Assembly (NCBI GenBank): GCA_027475525.1
Contig: JAMWFC010000049.1
Coordinates: 3,518,947-3,582,946, forward strand
Reading direction: 5' to 3'
DNA from: Macrolepiota albuminosa
Lineage: Eukaryota; Basidiomycota; Agaricomycetes; Agaricales; Agaricaceae
Length of the DNA stretch: 64,000 nt
The position numbers and the translations under genes are program-made. The notes under the pieces are model-generated. The model did no database searches and was not told the origin of the DNA. It saw only the letters and a program-made list of their open reading frames with translations. Positions 1 to 11,944 of the stretch are shown one piece after another. Numbering within the stretch: the first letter of the stretch is position 1; each line of letters begins with the position of its first letter.

Positions 1-2
1 GA

Positions 3-3000
3 AGGGGAGGACGCCACCTACGAGTATTCGGAAAACGACCCAGCGATTTAGACCCGGAAGACGCCCTAAATCGCGGAATCGACCCCGACATCTTCTCTGC
101 CTCAGTCTCACATCTTTGCTCTACGACACTCATACAGGACACCCTCACTGCTTACCTACCCTCTCACTCTTCGCACTCCCTCCTCCTCAAAACCCGCCTC
201 ACCCCCTCCGGAACTCCCCTCAACACCCTCGTCGACAGCGGCGCCACCGACAACTTCATCGACGAAGCATGGTCTACCCTCGCCCCAGAACCCGCCCAGC
301 GACTCCCGGTCCCGGTACGGCTCTGCCTCTTCGACGGCGACGCCTCTACGGCGGGGGACATCACTCATTTTGTGCGTATGCCCGTTACCTTCGCCAACGG
401 ACAGACTCACACCCTCCGGATGTTGATAACCAAACTCCACCCTTCCGCACCCCTGGTCCTAGGGCTCCCGTGGCTCCGAGACACTAACCCCCGCATCGAT
501 TGGCGACACCTCACCCTTCGCCTGACCCGGGACCCGACCCCCGACGACCAGCAACTCCCCTTCGACATCCCCCACTCCTCCAACCCTACCCCGAAGGACG
601 GGCCTCCACCACCCCCCGGACTCCAGTCTCGCTCGTCCCGATCCTTCGTCATCAATGCCAGGCTGGACGGTGCCCCAGGACCAGTCTCGGCCCTCATCGA
701 CAGCGGAGCCACCGGAGTTTTCATCAGCGACGCCCTCGACCTCCCCCACGACTCCCTCGACCAGCCCCTCTGCCTGCAGCGCCTCGACGGCACCCCCTCC
801 TCCTCCGGCCCCATCCAAAGGTCTCACTCAGGACGCGTGACCCTGGACAACAACTACGAGTTCACTTCCGACTTCCTGGTCACGCAACTTCACGAATCGA
901 CCCCGATGGTGCTGGGGCTACCCTGGCTGCGCGACATGAACCCCGACATCGATTGGAGGATGCTCACCATGACCTTCCTGGGGCCCGAAGACCACCCCTC
1001 GACCGCCGTGTACCTCCGGGCTCTAGGAAGCGACCCGCCGCCCGACACCCCCGGGACGACTGCCGCGCCCCCCACGCATGCACCACCCCCGCCCATCCGA
1101 GACCGCAAGGCCCCCGACCGACCCCCAAACATTCCTCAGAACAAGTACAAGGGGCCAAATTACCCCTGCCGGTCTCAGACACGCGTCACACCCGCTCCGG
1201 CCAATAATTCTGCAACACCGATCGACCCGAGCGCACTCGACATTAGGATCATTGGGGCCGCCCCCTTCGCCCGCCTCATGAGGGATGGGACTCCCACGTT
1301 TCAGCTGCACACCTCGCCCTCTCTCCCGGAAGAACACCTACGAGGGGACGCCATTCCCCCGGAACAGAAAACCGAGGAGCAAATCCTCCGAGAAGTAGTT
1401 CCCCCGGAGTATCACGAGTTCGCTGACGTATTCTCCGAAGGAGACGCCAAGGAGATCCCCCCTCACCGCCCCTATGATCACACCATCGACCTCGAGGAAG
1501 GAGCCACCCCCCCTTTCGGCAAGGTCTACAACATGTCAGAGGTCGAACTCCGGGCTCTCAAGGACTACCTCGACGAAATGCTCGGTAAGGGATTCATCCG
1601 ACCCTCCGCCTCCGCCGCCGGAGCCCCAGTTCTATTCGCCAAGAAGAAGGACGGCTTGCTCCGGCTCTGTGTCGACTACTGGGGACTCAATAAGATCACC
1701 AAGAAGAACCGCTACCCGCTCCCGCTCATTGGCGATCTGGTCGATCAACTCCGCAGTGCCAAGGTTTATACGAAGATCGACCTCCGCTCCGGTTACAACA
1801 ACGTCCGCATCGCCCCAGGACACGAGTGGAAAACTGCGTTCCGCACGCGGTATGGTCTGTTTGAGTATCTTGTGATGCCTTTTGGAATGACTAACTCCCC
1901 CGCCACGTTCCAATACTTCATGAACAACATCTTCCACGACATGAGCGACGTCTTCATGATCGTCTACCTGGACGACATCCTCATTTATTCCGACTCGCCG
2001 GAGGATCACCAGAAGCATGTCCGGCAAGTCCTCGAACGCCTCCGGGAGCACAACCTCCACGCCAAGCCCGAGAAGTGTTCATTTCATACGGAAGAGGTTG
2101 AGTATCTTGGCGTCATAGTATCCCCAAATGGCGTTTGCATGGACCCCCACAAGGTCGAGGCCATCATCAACTGGCCGCAGCCCCGGAACGTCAAGGAAGT
2201 ACAATCTTTCCTGGGTTTTGCTAACTTCTACCAGAGGTTTATAGACAACTACTCCGGGATCACAAAACCCCTCAACCGGCTCACGCGTAAGGACATCGCC
2301 TGGAACTGGGACAGTAAGTGCCAGAGCGTCTTTAACTTGCTCAAGGAGGCTTTCACAGTCGCCCCGGTACTCCGGCACTACGACCCGGCCCTCCCGATCA
2401 TCCTGGAATGTGATGCGTCCGACTACGCCATCGCCGGGATTCTCTCGCAGATGGAACCTGCCGGAGGGGAGCCCCGGCCAGTTGCCTTCTACACCCGGTC
2501 CATGATCAACGCCGAACTCAACTACGACATTTACGACAAGGAACTCCTCGCCATCGTCGAAGCCTTCAAGCAATGGCGGGCCTACCTCGAGGGAGCCCAG
2601 CACCGGATCCAGGTCTATTCGGATCATAATAACCTGCAGTATTTCACCACGACCAAGCAACTCAGTCGACGGCAGGCCCGATGGTCTGAGATCCTCTCGG
2701 AATACGACTTCACGATCCAGTACCGCCCGGGACGACTCGGAGCTAAACCCGACGCCCTCACCCGTCGACCGGATGTCTATCCCAAGAAGTTGTTCGAGGC
2801 GGAACGCAATGCATTCAATCATCGCGTGGTGATCCCCCCCGAACATCTGAATGCCGTACTGATCTTAAACGACGAAGGAACCCTGAACCAGATCCGCCGC
2901 GCTCCCCGAGACAAGTACTTCACCGATCACAACCCCCGAAACTCTTCCGACGGAACCGACCGGGACCCCGCCTTCTCCTTGTCCCCTGACGAGAAACTCC

Positions 3001-4349
3001 TCCTCCGGGACGGCCGCATCTATGTCCCGGATCACGCCCGACTTCGCTACGACGTCCTCCGCCAACACCACGACCACAAACTCCGGGGACATCCTGGAAT
3101 ACGTAAGACCCTCCAGCTCATCTCCCGGACTTACTTTTGGCCAGGGTTGAAGAAGGACGTGACCCGTTACATTCGATCGTGCGAGCCCTGCCTCCGGGCC
3201 AAGGTCCCCCGACACCGACCGTACGGACTCCTGAAACCCCTGCCGGTCGGACGACGCCCCTGGTCCTCAATATCTCTGGACCACATCGTCGAGCTCCCGG
3301 AATCTGAAGGGTTCGATGCTATTCTCGTCGTTGTGTGCAGGCTGACCAAACAGGGCATCTTCCTACCCTGCCACACCACAGATACCGCCCCAGACTTCGC
3401 CCGGCTGTTCCTCGAGCACGTCTTCGCCAAACATGGGCTCCCGGACGACATCGTCTCCGACCGTGGCCCTCTCTTCGTGTCCAAGTTTTGGACTTCCCTG
3501 TGTAAGGCACTTGAAGTAAAGACTAACCTCTCTACCGCCTACCACCCCGAAACCGACGGCCAAACCGAAAGGGTCAACCAGTCCCTCGAGCAGTACCTCC
3601 GGCTGTACGTCAACTACTTGCAGGACGACTGGCGCGCCGAGCTCCCCCTGGCCGAGTTCACCTACAACAACACGCCGCACTCTGCCACCGGGGTATCCCC
3701 CTTCTTTGCCAACAAGGGATACCACCCTCGACTGACACTCTCGCTCCGGGACATCCCGTCGCACGCCGCCCACGAGGTCGCCCGGGATCTCCAATCCCTT
3801 CACGAGTTTCTCTGGGAAGAGATCGACACCGCGAACCGGGCCTACGTGAAACACGCCGACTGGAAACGGGAAGACACCCCCGACTGGGCCCCCGGGACAA
3901 AGGTATGGTTAGATTGACAACACCTCCGCACCCGCCGGCCCTCCCCAAAACTCGATCACAAGCGTCTCGGCCCGTTCAAAATATTGAAGAAGGTCTCATC
4001 CCACGCCTACAAGATCGAGCTCCCCCCGGGACTAAAAGGTCTGCACCCGGTATTCCACGTCCGCCTCCTGGAACGACACCCCCCGGATCCCTTCCCTGAA
4101 CGACGCCCCGAGCCCCCTCCCCCGGTCGAGGTCGAGGACGAGTACCACTACGAGGTTGAAGACATCCTCGACTCCCGGAACATTCGTGGACGACCCCACT
4201 TCCTCGTACGATGGAAGGGATACGGCCCGGAAGACAACACTTGGGAACCGCGCCGAAACCTCGAAGGCGCCCTCGACAAACTCCGGGACTTCCAGCAACG
4301 GCTCCCGGGAGATGACCCCCCCAGGCGCAGGACTCACAGACGGCAGTAA
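3..4349 (+). pseudogene. Ty3/gypsy Pol polyprotein (protease x2, RT, RNase H, integrase, chromodomain) with one internal stop
   Basis: The frame is open from the window start. Two retropepsin-like active sites are visible: DSGATDNF with its Asp codon at 234-236, and DSGATGVF with its Asp codon at 699-701. Each is followed by an LGLPWLRD-type motif. The RT domain (about 1560-2200) has YLDD at 1965-1976; the usual Arg of the DYRGLN motif is Trp (TGG, 1680-1682). RNase H motifs (LECDASDYA, YDKELLAI) lie at about 2400-2650. The integrase has an H2C2 finger (about 3069-3200) and DDE-type motifs including SDRGPLF. TGA at 3915-3917 interrupts the integrase C-terminus; reading resumes in the same frame through GPFKILKK and a chromodomain (about 4150-4305) with LVRWKGY. 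The stop replaces a likely Arg CGA, so full-length protein would need readthrough. The element mobilises itself through RNA; there is no evidence of current activity. Confidence 0.9.
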
Positions 4350-4605
4350 AGGGTGTAACCCCTGCCTCTGGACTCAGCAGAGATTCAACTCCCGCGTATA
4401 CTTTCTGTTTTTTCCTTTCTCGATTTTACTCTCCTTTAGTACCTTTCCACAGTAGCCCCCCCCCGGATTCTGGGCCAGGTACTCTTTTTTGTTTTTCCGC
4501 TACTTTACTTACATCATTAGAAATACGACGGTCGAATATGTACATTTTTCTAGAACTACATATTGTTACAGCTACGAGCAAACGACAAGAAAAACGGGGG
4601 GGCCC

Positions 4606-6390
4606 CTAGAGCTGAGGCCCCAAATCGTCCCCTCCCCCCCTCGGCCAACCCCGGAAGTCTTCCTCCATTCCCCCTGGACCCTCCTCCCGCCGCACTTCCT
4701 TGGCCAGCGCATCCCAGGACGGGAGGGGCTCGCCCTCGTTCAGTACACGCTCGAACCAAGATCCCGGGGCAGGCACGTTCCTTCGCCGGTGGGCACTCAC
4801 CAACCGCCCCAGGAGGTCGAGCCCGCGCTCCACCCCCGGGCGTTCCCCCCCCTGCAACGCGGCAAGTGCCGCGGCGACCCCGTCCAGGAGCGAGCGGTGC
4901 TCCCGGGCCCAGCCTGGAGACGTTAGCGGAAATAGCAGGTAGGCGACGGGAGACTCACTCAATGAGGCCATGCGCGCGATCACCACATCGCGGCGCAGCC
5001 CCTCCACCAACTCCTGCCCCGAGGGGATCCTCTCCGGGATCCCCACTCCCTGCTCCAGCCTCGCCTGCGACGCCCCCAGCCTGGCCTCCACTTCTCCCTG
5101 GGCAACTCTGGCCTCCCGATCCTCCTCCGGACTCCTCCCGACCGCTGCCTCCTCCCCCACCCCCTCCTCGAGGCCCTCCTCCTCCCGCCCGACCTGTCCC
5201 TGCAGGGTCCCGACTTCGCCCGCTAGTAGGCCCCCAGACAAGGGGGAAAACACCGCCGGGGATAAGCGCGGGGGAGATACCGGGGAAGGGGTCCCCATGA
5301 ATAGGCGTCTCCCCCTAGAAGAAGGTCCCGGGGAGGGACTGGACGACCGGATCGGGGAGGGGGTCCCCAGGAACAATCGCGTCCTCTTGGAAGGCCCCGG
5401 GGAGGGACTGGGCGACGCCCGCCGCTTCCTCTTGTCCAGGTGCCCCCCCTGCCCCCGGACGACGGACCGAGGGGCCCGGCACATGATCAACACCACGGGC
5501 TGGCCCCGGCCCCCCACCCGGACGACTCCCTGACCCCTCGACCCCCCACTGGCCACCTCCGCGGGCGCTGCAGGCCCCTCCCCCACCGGCTCCACCGCCT
5601 CCCCCGCCGGCTCCGCCACCCAATCGCGCTCCTCCACCCCCATCCTCTGGGTAATCCCCCCTAGCGGCCATTCCTGCTCCCACGACACGCAATACGCCCT
5701 CCAAAGAGCCGAAACGGAGCACCGCTCATGGTTATCGCGGCACGCCTCGCACACCACAGTGTCGCGTCAGGACGAGGGGGACGGGACCTCAAACGAGCAC
5801 AGCACTGAGCGTCGCGCACAGTGGAGGCACTAGGCACCCGGGTCAGCCTCGAAACCAGAGGTATGAAACCACTTACCGGCCCGTTGCTGACACACCAGGC
5901 ATGGGGAGGCAAGCCCCGGGGCCTCACCAGCGCCCCCTCGAAGGCCTCCTGCGTCGCGTTGGCCCACTCAACGCGCTGGGCCTCCGGGACCTCGGAAATG
6001 GCCCCCACCGCCATCCCGGAGCGACGGAAGCGAGGGGCGACCAGCCTAGGACGAGGAGGGGGAGGGGGACGGGGGGGACGCACGGTCATCCGCGCAAAAG
6101 TGGGCGCGGGACGACTGGCACCCGAAGGACCCCCGGGACCCGCACCAGGGACAGGCTCCGGGAGTCGGCTGGGACCCGCCTCCGGGGCCGGAATGTTGCG
6201 TTGTTCTGAAAAGGAAAGGTTAGTGGGGTAAAGAGGCGGCACGGGAGTACTCACGTTGCTCGACGAGCGCTGCCACGCGCTCCTGGTCAAGACGAGCCCG
6301 GTAACGAGCGTCCCGGGCTTCCCACACCATGAGGGGCGCGACCTCGTTCGTTTGCGGGGGCGTCGGCAAATGCGTTGGCGTACGCGACAT
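4606..6390 (-). CDS. Antisense accessory gene of element A (Cys-rich motif plus coiled-coil-like region; function unknown)
   Basis: This multi-exon gene is convergent with pol. The start ATG is at 6390-6388. Exon 1 is 6390-6255. Intron 1 (6254-6206) is canonical: GTGAGT donor, CTAAC branch, TTCAG acceptor. Exon 2 begins at 6205 and ends at 5877 before a GTAAGT donor. The intron 2 acceptor is uncertain. Using CTCAG (5806-5805) keeps a C-x2-C-x6-C motif but then needs a 2-nt frame change near 5755-5760. Using the AG at 5747-5746 gives an uninterrupted 534-residue ORF but splits the Cys motif. The rest is Pro/Gly/Ser-rich with a Glu/Arg/Gln coiled-coil-like stretch (around 5020-5200) and a conserved C-terminal block that recurs in copy B. 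No enzyme domain is recognised. I infer retrotransposon cargo of unknown role, possibly DNA- or zinc-binding. Confidence 0.62.
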
Positions 6391-6506
6391 GGTTGAACTT
6401 GACGGTAAAAAAATTTTTTAGATACGTGGCAAGTCAGGTGCCGGATCCCACGGTTGGACCCCGGTCCGAACCACCGGCTACGTGCGCCTCGGAGGGTCTC
6501 GGCGCT

Positions 6507-6519
6507 GAAGGGGGGGTGA
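6507..6519 (+). other. Polypurine tract of element A
   Basis: The purine-rich run GAAGGGGGGGTGA lies directly before the TGTCACGACC start of the 3' LTR, the expected place for the plus-strand primer of a Ty3/gypsy element. The 116-bp gap from 6391 to 6506 holds the presumed promoter of the antisense gene, including an AT-rich run (about 6406-6422) just upstream of its ATG. Confidence 0.6.
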
Positions 6520-7215
6520 TGTCACGACCCCTTCCCTCCGGGCCCACCCTGGGACACCCCCGGAACACCCTCCGGGACCCTCCCTCCGACCCCACAGGAC
6601 ACGCCCCGCCATCACGTGCATCAAGGACCGCCATCAGCTGCCACCAGCCCCGATCAACGATCCCATCACGCATCACGCATCATGGCTCCATCCGTGCCAA
6701 TTGATCGCGCGGCCCACACGCGCGATCCCGGTGTGCAGCCCCTGCCGCTACTCAATGACCCCGGAACCCATCCCAGACATCCCGGAACCCCGAGACCCGG
6801 CCCCGTAGTACTTATAGCATAGCTCCCGTTGTATTCGGTAGTCTTGATATTGCATAACTGTTACTTTGGATATTGCGTGCCCCTTGCTTGACTGGTACGC
6901 CTTGTTTGGTACGCTTCGACTGGCGCGCCTTAGTATTCGCGTGCTCTAAGCTTTGGTACGCACTTCGCGACTCTTAAGTTACTAACTTGGTCTCGTCTTA
7001 GAACCTCCGGTTCACGACTCGACCCCCTCTAACCCCAGTTACCTCCAACCCAAAACCCCCAGACTCTAGTCCCCTATCCCGGGATTACCCCTGTCCTCGT
7101 CTTGAACCCCGGAGTCCTAGCCCCGGAGTTCCAGACACCCGAGTATCCGTAGATCAAGTCCGCATCGTAAGGGCGTCGCTTTCCCGGAAAGCCCCCGATT
7201 CAGCGGAACCTGACA
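6520..7215 (+). repeat. 3' LTR of element A
   Basis: The segment starts TGTCACGACC right after the polypurine tract and ends CCTGACA; TGTCA and TGACA form the short terminal inverted repeat. Sequence resembling the antisense gene of copy B resumes at 7216. The matching 5' LTR is outside the window, so the left end and target duplication cannot be confirmed. The 3' boundary is inferred from the TGACA terminus and the junction with B. Confidence 0.6.
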
Positions 7216-7790
7216 GAGGGGGCTGGAGGAGGATCATGAAATGGCCCTCTGGGAGCTGGAGGAGGCAAGGGTGGCCTGGAGAGGAGCCGAGGCCCAGCTG
7301 GATGCCATGAGGGCCAGGCTGGAGCAGGAAGTGGGACTCCTGGGGCAAGGTCTCTCAAGCCTGGGGTTGGTTGAGGTCTTGTGCTGGGATGTGGTGATTG
7401 GATGCATGGCCTCCTTAAGTGAGTGCTCCCTCTTCTTTGTGGTCAGGTTGGTACTGATATCTCCAGGCTGGGCTCAGAAGCATTGCCTGCTTCTGGACAG
7501 GGTTGCCACAGCATTTGCGTCCCTGCAAGAGGGGCTACAGTCAGAGGTGGGGAACCCCAGGATGGAGCAGGGTCTGGACTTGTTGGGGAGGTTGTGACTG
7601 CGCACTGCCAGAGGAATGTTCTGGCCCCAGGGTCATGGTTCAAGCGGGTCCTGGACGAGGGCAAACAGCTCCCATCTTAGGACCAGTTGGCCAAGGAGGT
7701 GTGGTGGGAGCATGGTCTGGAGGGGGTGGGGGAGGATTTTTATGGCTGGCCGAGGGGAGGGGATGGTGAGGGTGGTTCTGAGCCCCAGCT
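7216..7790 (+). pseudogene. Remnant of antisense accessory gene in copy B
   Basis: Plus-strand reading frames match the C-terminal half of A's antisense gene. Shared pieces include an EEARVA / EAQLDAMRARLEQ-like coiled coil, DVVIGCMASLSE, SPGWAQKHCLLLDRVA, MEQGLDLLGRL and APGSWFKRVLDEG. The frame is broken near 7590-7600 and in later codons. Its position relative to pol (convergent, 3' of pol) is the same as in A, so the arrangement predates the divergence of the two copies. Confidence 0.75.
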
Positions 7791-8049
7791 TTAGGGGCCC
7801 CCGTTTTCTTCTTGCTGTTGTCTTTTTTTGTGGTACCTATAACTGTAGAATAATGTACTTATAAAAATGTATATACTTGGTCTCCCGGGGTCAAAGGGTA
7901 GTGTGAGTAAGGTGGCAAAAAAACTGGAAAGAGCACCTTGCCCAGACTCCAGGGCAGTACTGTGGAAAAGTACTAAAAGGGTAAGATATAGAGAAGGGGA
8001 GCAGAAAGTATACACGGAAGTTGAATCCCTACTAAGCCCAGAGGCGGGG

Positions 8050-11000
8050 GTTATGCCCACTACTGCTGTCTGTGAGTCCTGCACTCAGGAAGATTGTTTC
8101 CCAGGTGCCGTTGCTGGAAGTCCCGGAGTTTGTTGAGGGCGCCTTTGAGGTTTCAGCGTGGTTCTCAAGTGTCGTCCTCTGGGCCATATCCCTTCCATTG
8201 TACGAGGAAGTGGAGTCATCCACAAATGTTCTGAGAGTCGAGGATGTCTCCAACCTCGTAGTGGTACTTGTCCTCGACCTCAACTGGGGGAGGGGGTTTG
8301 AGGCATTGTTCAGAGCAGGGATCTGGGGGGTGTCGTTCCAGGAGATGGACATGGAATACTGGGTGCAGACCTTTAAGTCCTGGAGGGAGCTCGATCTTGT
8401 AGGCATGGGATGAGACTTTCTTCAAGACCTTTAATGGGCCGAGGTGCTTGTGATCAAGCTTTGGGGAGGGCCGGTGGGTGCAAAGGTGGCGTCGGTCTAA
8501 CCATACCTTTGTTCTGGGGGTCCAGTTGAGGGTGTCTTCCCATCTCCAGTTGGCGTGTTTCGCATAGGCCTGGTTCGTGGTGTTGATCTCTTCCCAGAGG
8601 AACTTGTGAAGGGATTGGAGATCCTGGGCAACCTCATGGGCAGCGTGTGACGGAATATCCCGGAGCGAGAAGGTCAGTCATGGGTGGTATCCTTTGTTGG
8701 CAAAGAAGGGCGATACTCCAGTGGCAGAGTGCAGTGTATTGTTGTAGGTGAACTCGGCCAGGGGGAGCTTGGCGTGCTAGTTGTCCTGCAAGTAGTTGAT
8801 GTACAGCCGGAGGTATTGCTCAAGAGACTGATTGACCCTTTTGGTCTGACTGTTGGTTTTGGGGTGGTAGGCAGTAGAGAGGTTAGTCTTTACTTCAAGG
8901 GCCTTACACAGGGAAGTCCAGAACTTGGACACAAAGAGTGGGCCACGGTCGGAGACAATGTTGTCTGGGAGTCTGTGTTTGGCAAAGACGTGCTCGAGGA
9001 ACAGCCAGGCAAAGTCCAGGGTGGTGTCCATGGTGTGGCAGGGTAGGAAGATGCCCTGTGTGGTCAGCCTACACACAACAATGAGAATGGTGTTGAACCC
9101 TTCAGATTCTGGGAGTTTGACAATGTGATCCAGAGAGATGGAAGACCAGGGGTATCGTCTGACTGGCAGAAGTTTCAGGAGTCCATAGGGTTGGTGCCAG
9201 GGGACCTTGGCCCAGAGGCAGGGCTCGCATGATCAAATGTAGCGGGTCATGTCCTTCTTCAACCCTGGCCAAAAGTAAGTCCAGGAGACAAGTTGGAGGG
9301 TCTTATGTATACCAGGGTGTCTCCAGAGCTTGTGGTTGTGGTGTTGGCAGAGAACATCATAGCAAAGTCAGGCATGATTCAGGACATAGATGCGGCTGTC
9401 CTGGAGGAGGAGCTTCTTGTCGGGGGACAAGGAGAAGGCGGGGTCCCAGTCAGTTCCATCAGGGGGTTTGCAGGGGTCATGGTCGGTGAAGTACTTGTCT
9501 CTGGGGGCACAGCAAATCTGACTCAGAGTCCCTTTGTCATTTAGAATCAGTACAGCATTCAGATGTTTGGGAGGGATCACTACACAATGATTAAACGCAT
9601 TGTGTTCTGCCTCGAAGGACTTCTTGGGATAGACATCTAGTCACCAGGTGAGGGCATTGGGTTTGGCCTCGAGTCGTCCCGGATGAAACTGGATCGTGAA
9701 GTTGTACTCCGAGAGGATTTTGGACCATTGGGCCTGTCGTCGACTAAGTTGCTTGGTTGTGGTGAAGTACTGCAGGTTATTGTGATCTGAGTAGACCTGG
9801 ATCCAGTGTTGGGCTCCCTCGAGGTAGGCTCACCATTGTTTGAAGGCTTCAACGATGGCAAGGAGTTCCTTGTTGTAGATATCGTAGTTGAGCTTGGCGT
9901 TGATCATAGACCAGGTGTAGAAGGCAACTGGCCGGGGTTCCCCACCGTTGAATCCCATCTGTGAGAGAATCCCAGCAATGGCGTAGTTGGAGGTGTCGCA
10001 TTCCAGGATGATCGGGAAGGCGGGGTTGTAGTGCCGGAGTATAGGGGCTGCTGTGAAAGCCTCCTTGAGCAAGTTAAAGACGCTCTGGCACTTACTGTCC
10101 CAGTTCCAGGCAACGTCCTTGCGCATGAGCCGGTTGAGGGGCTTCATGATACCGGAGTAGTTGTCTATAAACCTCCGGTAAAAGTTAGCAAAACCCAAGA
10201 AGAATTGTACTTTCTTGATGTTCCAGGGTTGCAGCCAGTTGACAATGGCCTCGACCTTGTGGGGGTCTATGCAAACACCGTTTGGAGATACTATGATGCT
10301 GAGATACTCAACCTCTTCCATGTGGAACAAATACTTCTCAGGTTTGGCATGGAGGTTGTGCTCCCGGAGGCGTTCAAGAACTTGCTGGACATGCTTTTGG
10401 TAGTCCTCCTTCAAGTCAGAGTAGATGAGGATGTCGTCCAGGTAGACAATCACGAAGACGTCGCTCATGTCATGGAAGATGTTGTTCATGAAGTATTGGA
10501 ATGTGGCGGGGGAGTTAGTCATTCCAAAAGGCATCACAAGGTATTCAAACAGACCATACCACATGCAGAATGTGGTTTTCCACTCATGTCCCGGGGCGAT
10601 GTGGACATTGTCGTAACTGGAGCGGAGGTCAATTTTTGTATAAACCTTGGCACTGCAGAGTTGATCAACTAGATCCCCAATGAGCAAAAGCGGGTAGCGG
10701 TTCTTCTTGGTGATCTTATTGAGTCCCCGGTAGTCAATGCAGAGTCAGAGCGAGCTGTCCTTCTTTTTGGCAAATAGAACCGGAGCTCCAGCGGTGGAGG
10801 TGGAGGGTCGGATGAATCCCTTTCCAAGCATTTCATTGAGGTAGTCCTTGAGGGCCTGGAGTTCAACTTCTGACATGTTGTATACCTTCCCAAAAGGGGG
10901 GGCAGCTCCTTCCTTGAGGTTGATTGTATGGTCATAGGGGCAGTGAGGGGGAATCTCCTTAGCGTCTCCTTCAGAGAATATGTCAGCGAACTCGTGATAC

Positions 11001-11933
11001 TCTGGGAGAACTACTTCTCAAAGGATCTGTTCCTCAGTTTTCTTTTCTGGGGGGATAGCGTCTCCTTGTAGGTGTTCTTCCAGGAGAGATGGTGAGGTGT
11101 GTAGCTGAAACGTGGGGGTCTTGTCCTTCATGAGGTGGGCAAAGGGGGCAGCTCCAATGATCCTAATGTCAAGTGCATTTGGGTCAATTGGAGTCGTGGA
11201 TTTGCAGGCTGGAGTGGGCTTGATGTGTGTCTGAGACCGGCCCAGGTAGTTTGGCCCTTTGTACCTATTCCAAGGAATGTTTGGGGGTCAATCAGGGGCC
11301 TTGCAGTTTTGGACGGGTGTTGGTGGCATATGGGTGGGGGGCGAGGGTGTCAGGCATTGGGTCGCTCCCTAGAGCCCGAAGGTGCATGACGGTTGAGGGG
11401 TGGTATTTGGGTCCCGGGAAGATCATGGTGAGCATCCTTCAATTGATGTCGGGGTTTGTGTCGCATAGCCAGGGTAGTCCCAGCACCATCGGGGTCGATC
11501 TGTGAAGTCGCGTAACCAAGAAGTTGGAGGTGAACTCATAGTCATTGTCCAGGGTCACGCATCCCAAGTGAGACCTCTGGATGGGGCCAGAGGAGGGGGT
11601 GCCGTTGAGGCATTGCAGCCAGAGGGGCTGGTCGAGGGAGTCATGGGGAGGTCGAGGGCATTGCTGATGAAGACTCCAGTAGCTCCGCTGTCTATGAGGG
11701 CCGATATTGGTCCTGGGATGCCATCCAACCTGGCATTGATGACAAAGGATTGGAACAAGCGGAACTGGAGTCCAGGGGGTCCTTCAGGGTCAGGCCCAGA
11801 GAGTGGAGGATGTTGAAGGGGAGTTGCTGGTCATCAGGCATTGGTTCCCGGGTCAGGCAAAGGGTGAGATGTTGCCAGTCAATGCGGGGGTTGATGTCTT
11901 GGAGCCACAGGAGCCCTAAGACCAGGGGTGCGG
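8050..11933 (-). pseudogene. Degenerate Ty3/gypsy Pol of copy B
   Basis: In transcription order: the tail of the first protease domain (LVLGL-type motif near 11920), the second protease (ALIDSGATGVFIS, near 11700), RT with YLDDILIYS near 10440-10470, RNase H (about 9850-10100), integrase H2C2 and catalytic regions (about 8780-9580) and a broken chromodomain (about 8110-8425). Several stops and frame changes interrupt it, for example between RNase H and integrase and inside the chromodomain. Many substitutions relative to A are CG to TG or CG to CA. The 7790-8050 gap holds only the degraded region between pol and the antisense gene. Confidence 0.85.
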
Positions 11934-11944
11934 AGTGTCAGGTT

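Larger units (their letters stand above)
1..7215 (+). mobile_element. Ty3/gypsy chromovirus-type LTR retrotransposon A (5' end outside window)
   Basis: The internal region encodes protease, reverse transcriptase, RNase H, integrase and a chromodomain in Ty3/gypsy order on the plus strand. A separate multi-exon gene follows on the minus strand (4606-6390), then a polypurine tract (6507-6519) and a 3' LTR (6520-7215). The element is GC-rich and well preserved, unlike its neighbour B, so it is probably a young insertion. It sits inside the antisense gene of B, which continues from about 7216. Gag and the 5' LTR lie upstream of the window; a frame-1 stretch ending in TAG at 49-51 may be the Gag C-terminus. 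Confidence 0.88.
7216..11933 (-). mobile_element. Older inverted copy B of the same Ty3/gypsy family, truncated
   Basis: The minus strand carries a degraded pol homologous along its length to the pol of A; the plus strand carries the remnant of the same antisense gene. Copy A was inserted into B's antisense gene at about 7215/7216. At the other side B ends near 11933, within the first protease domain, where unrelated sequence of element C begins. Codons differ from A largely at CpG: Arg codons have become Trp, Gln, Cys or stop. Confidence 0.85.

Noticed and set aside
2079..2846. Long minus-strand open frame opposite the RT of element A
   Set aside because: It is the reverse frame of a GC-rich RT/RNase H coding region and has no motif of its own; the plus frame explains all constraint.
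4563..5300. Pro-rich plus-strand frame opposite the antisense gene of A
   Set aside because: Low-complexity shadow of the minus-strand gene, which has splice sites and a homologue in copy B.
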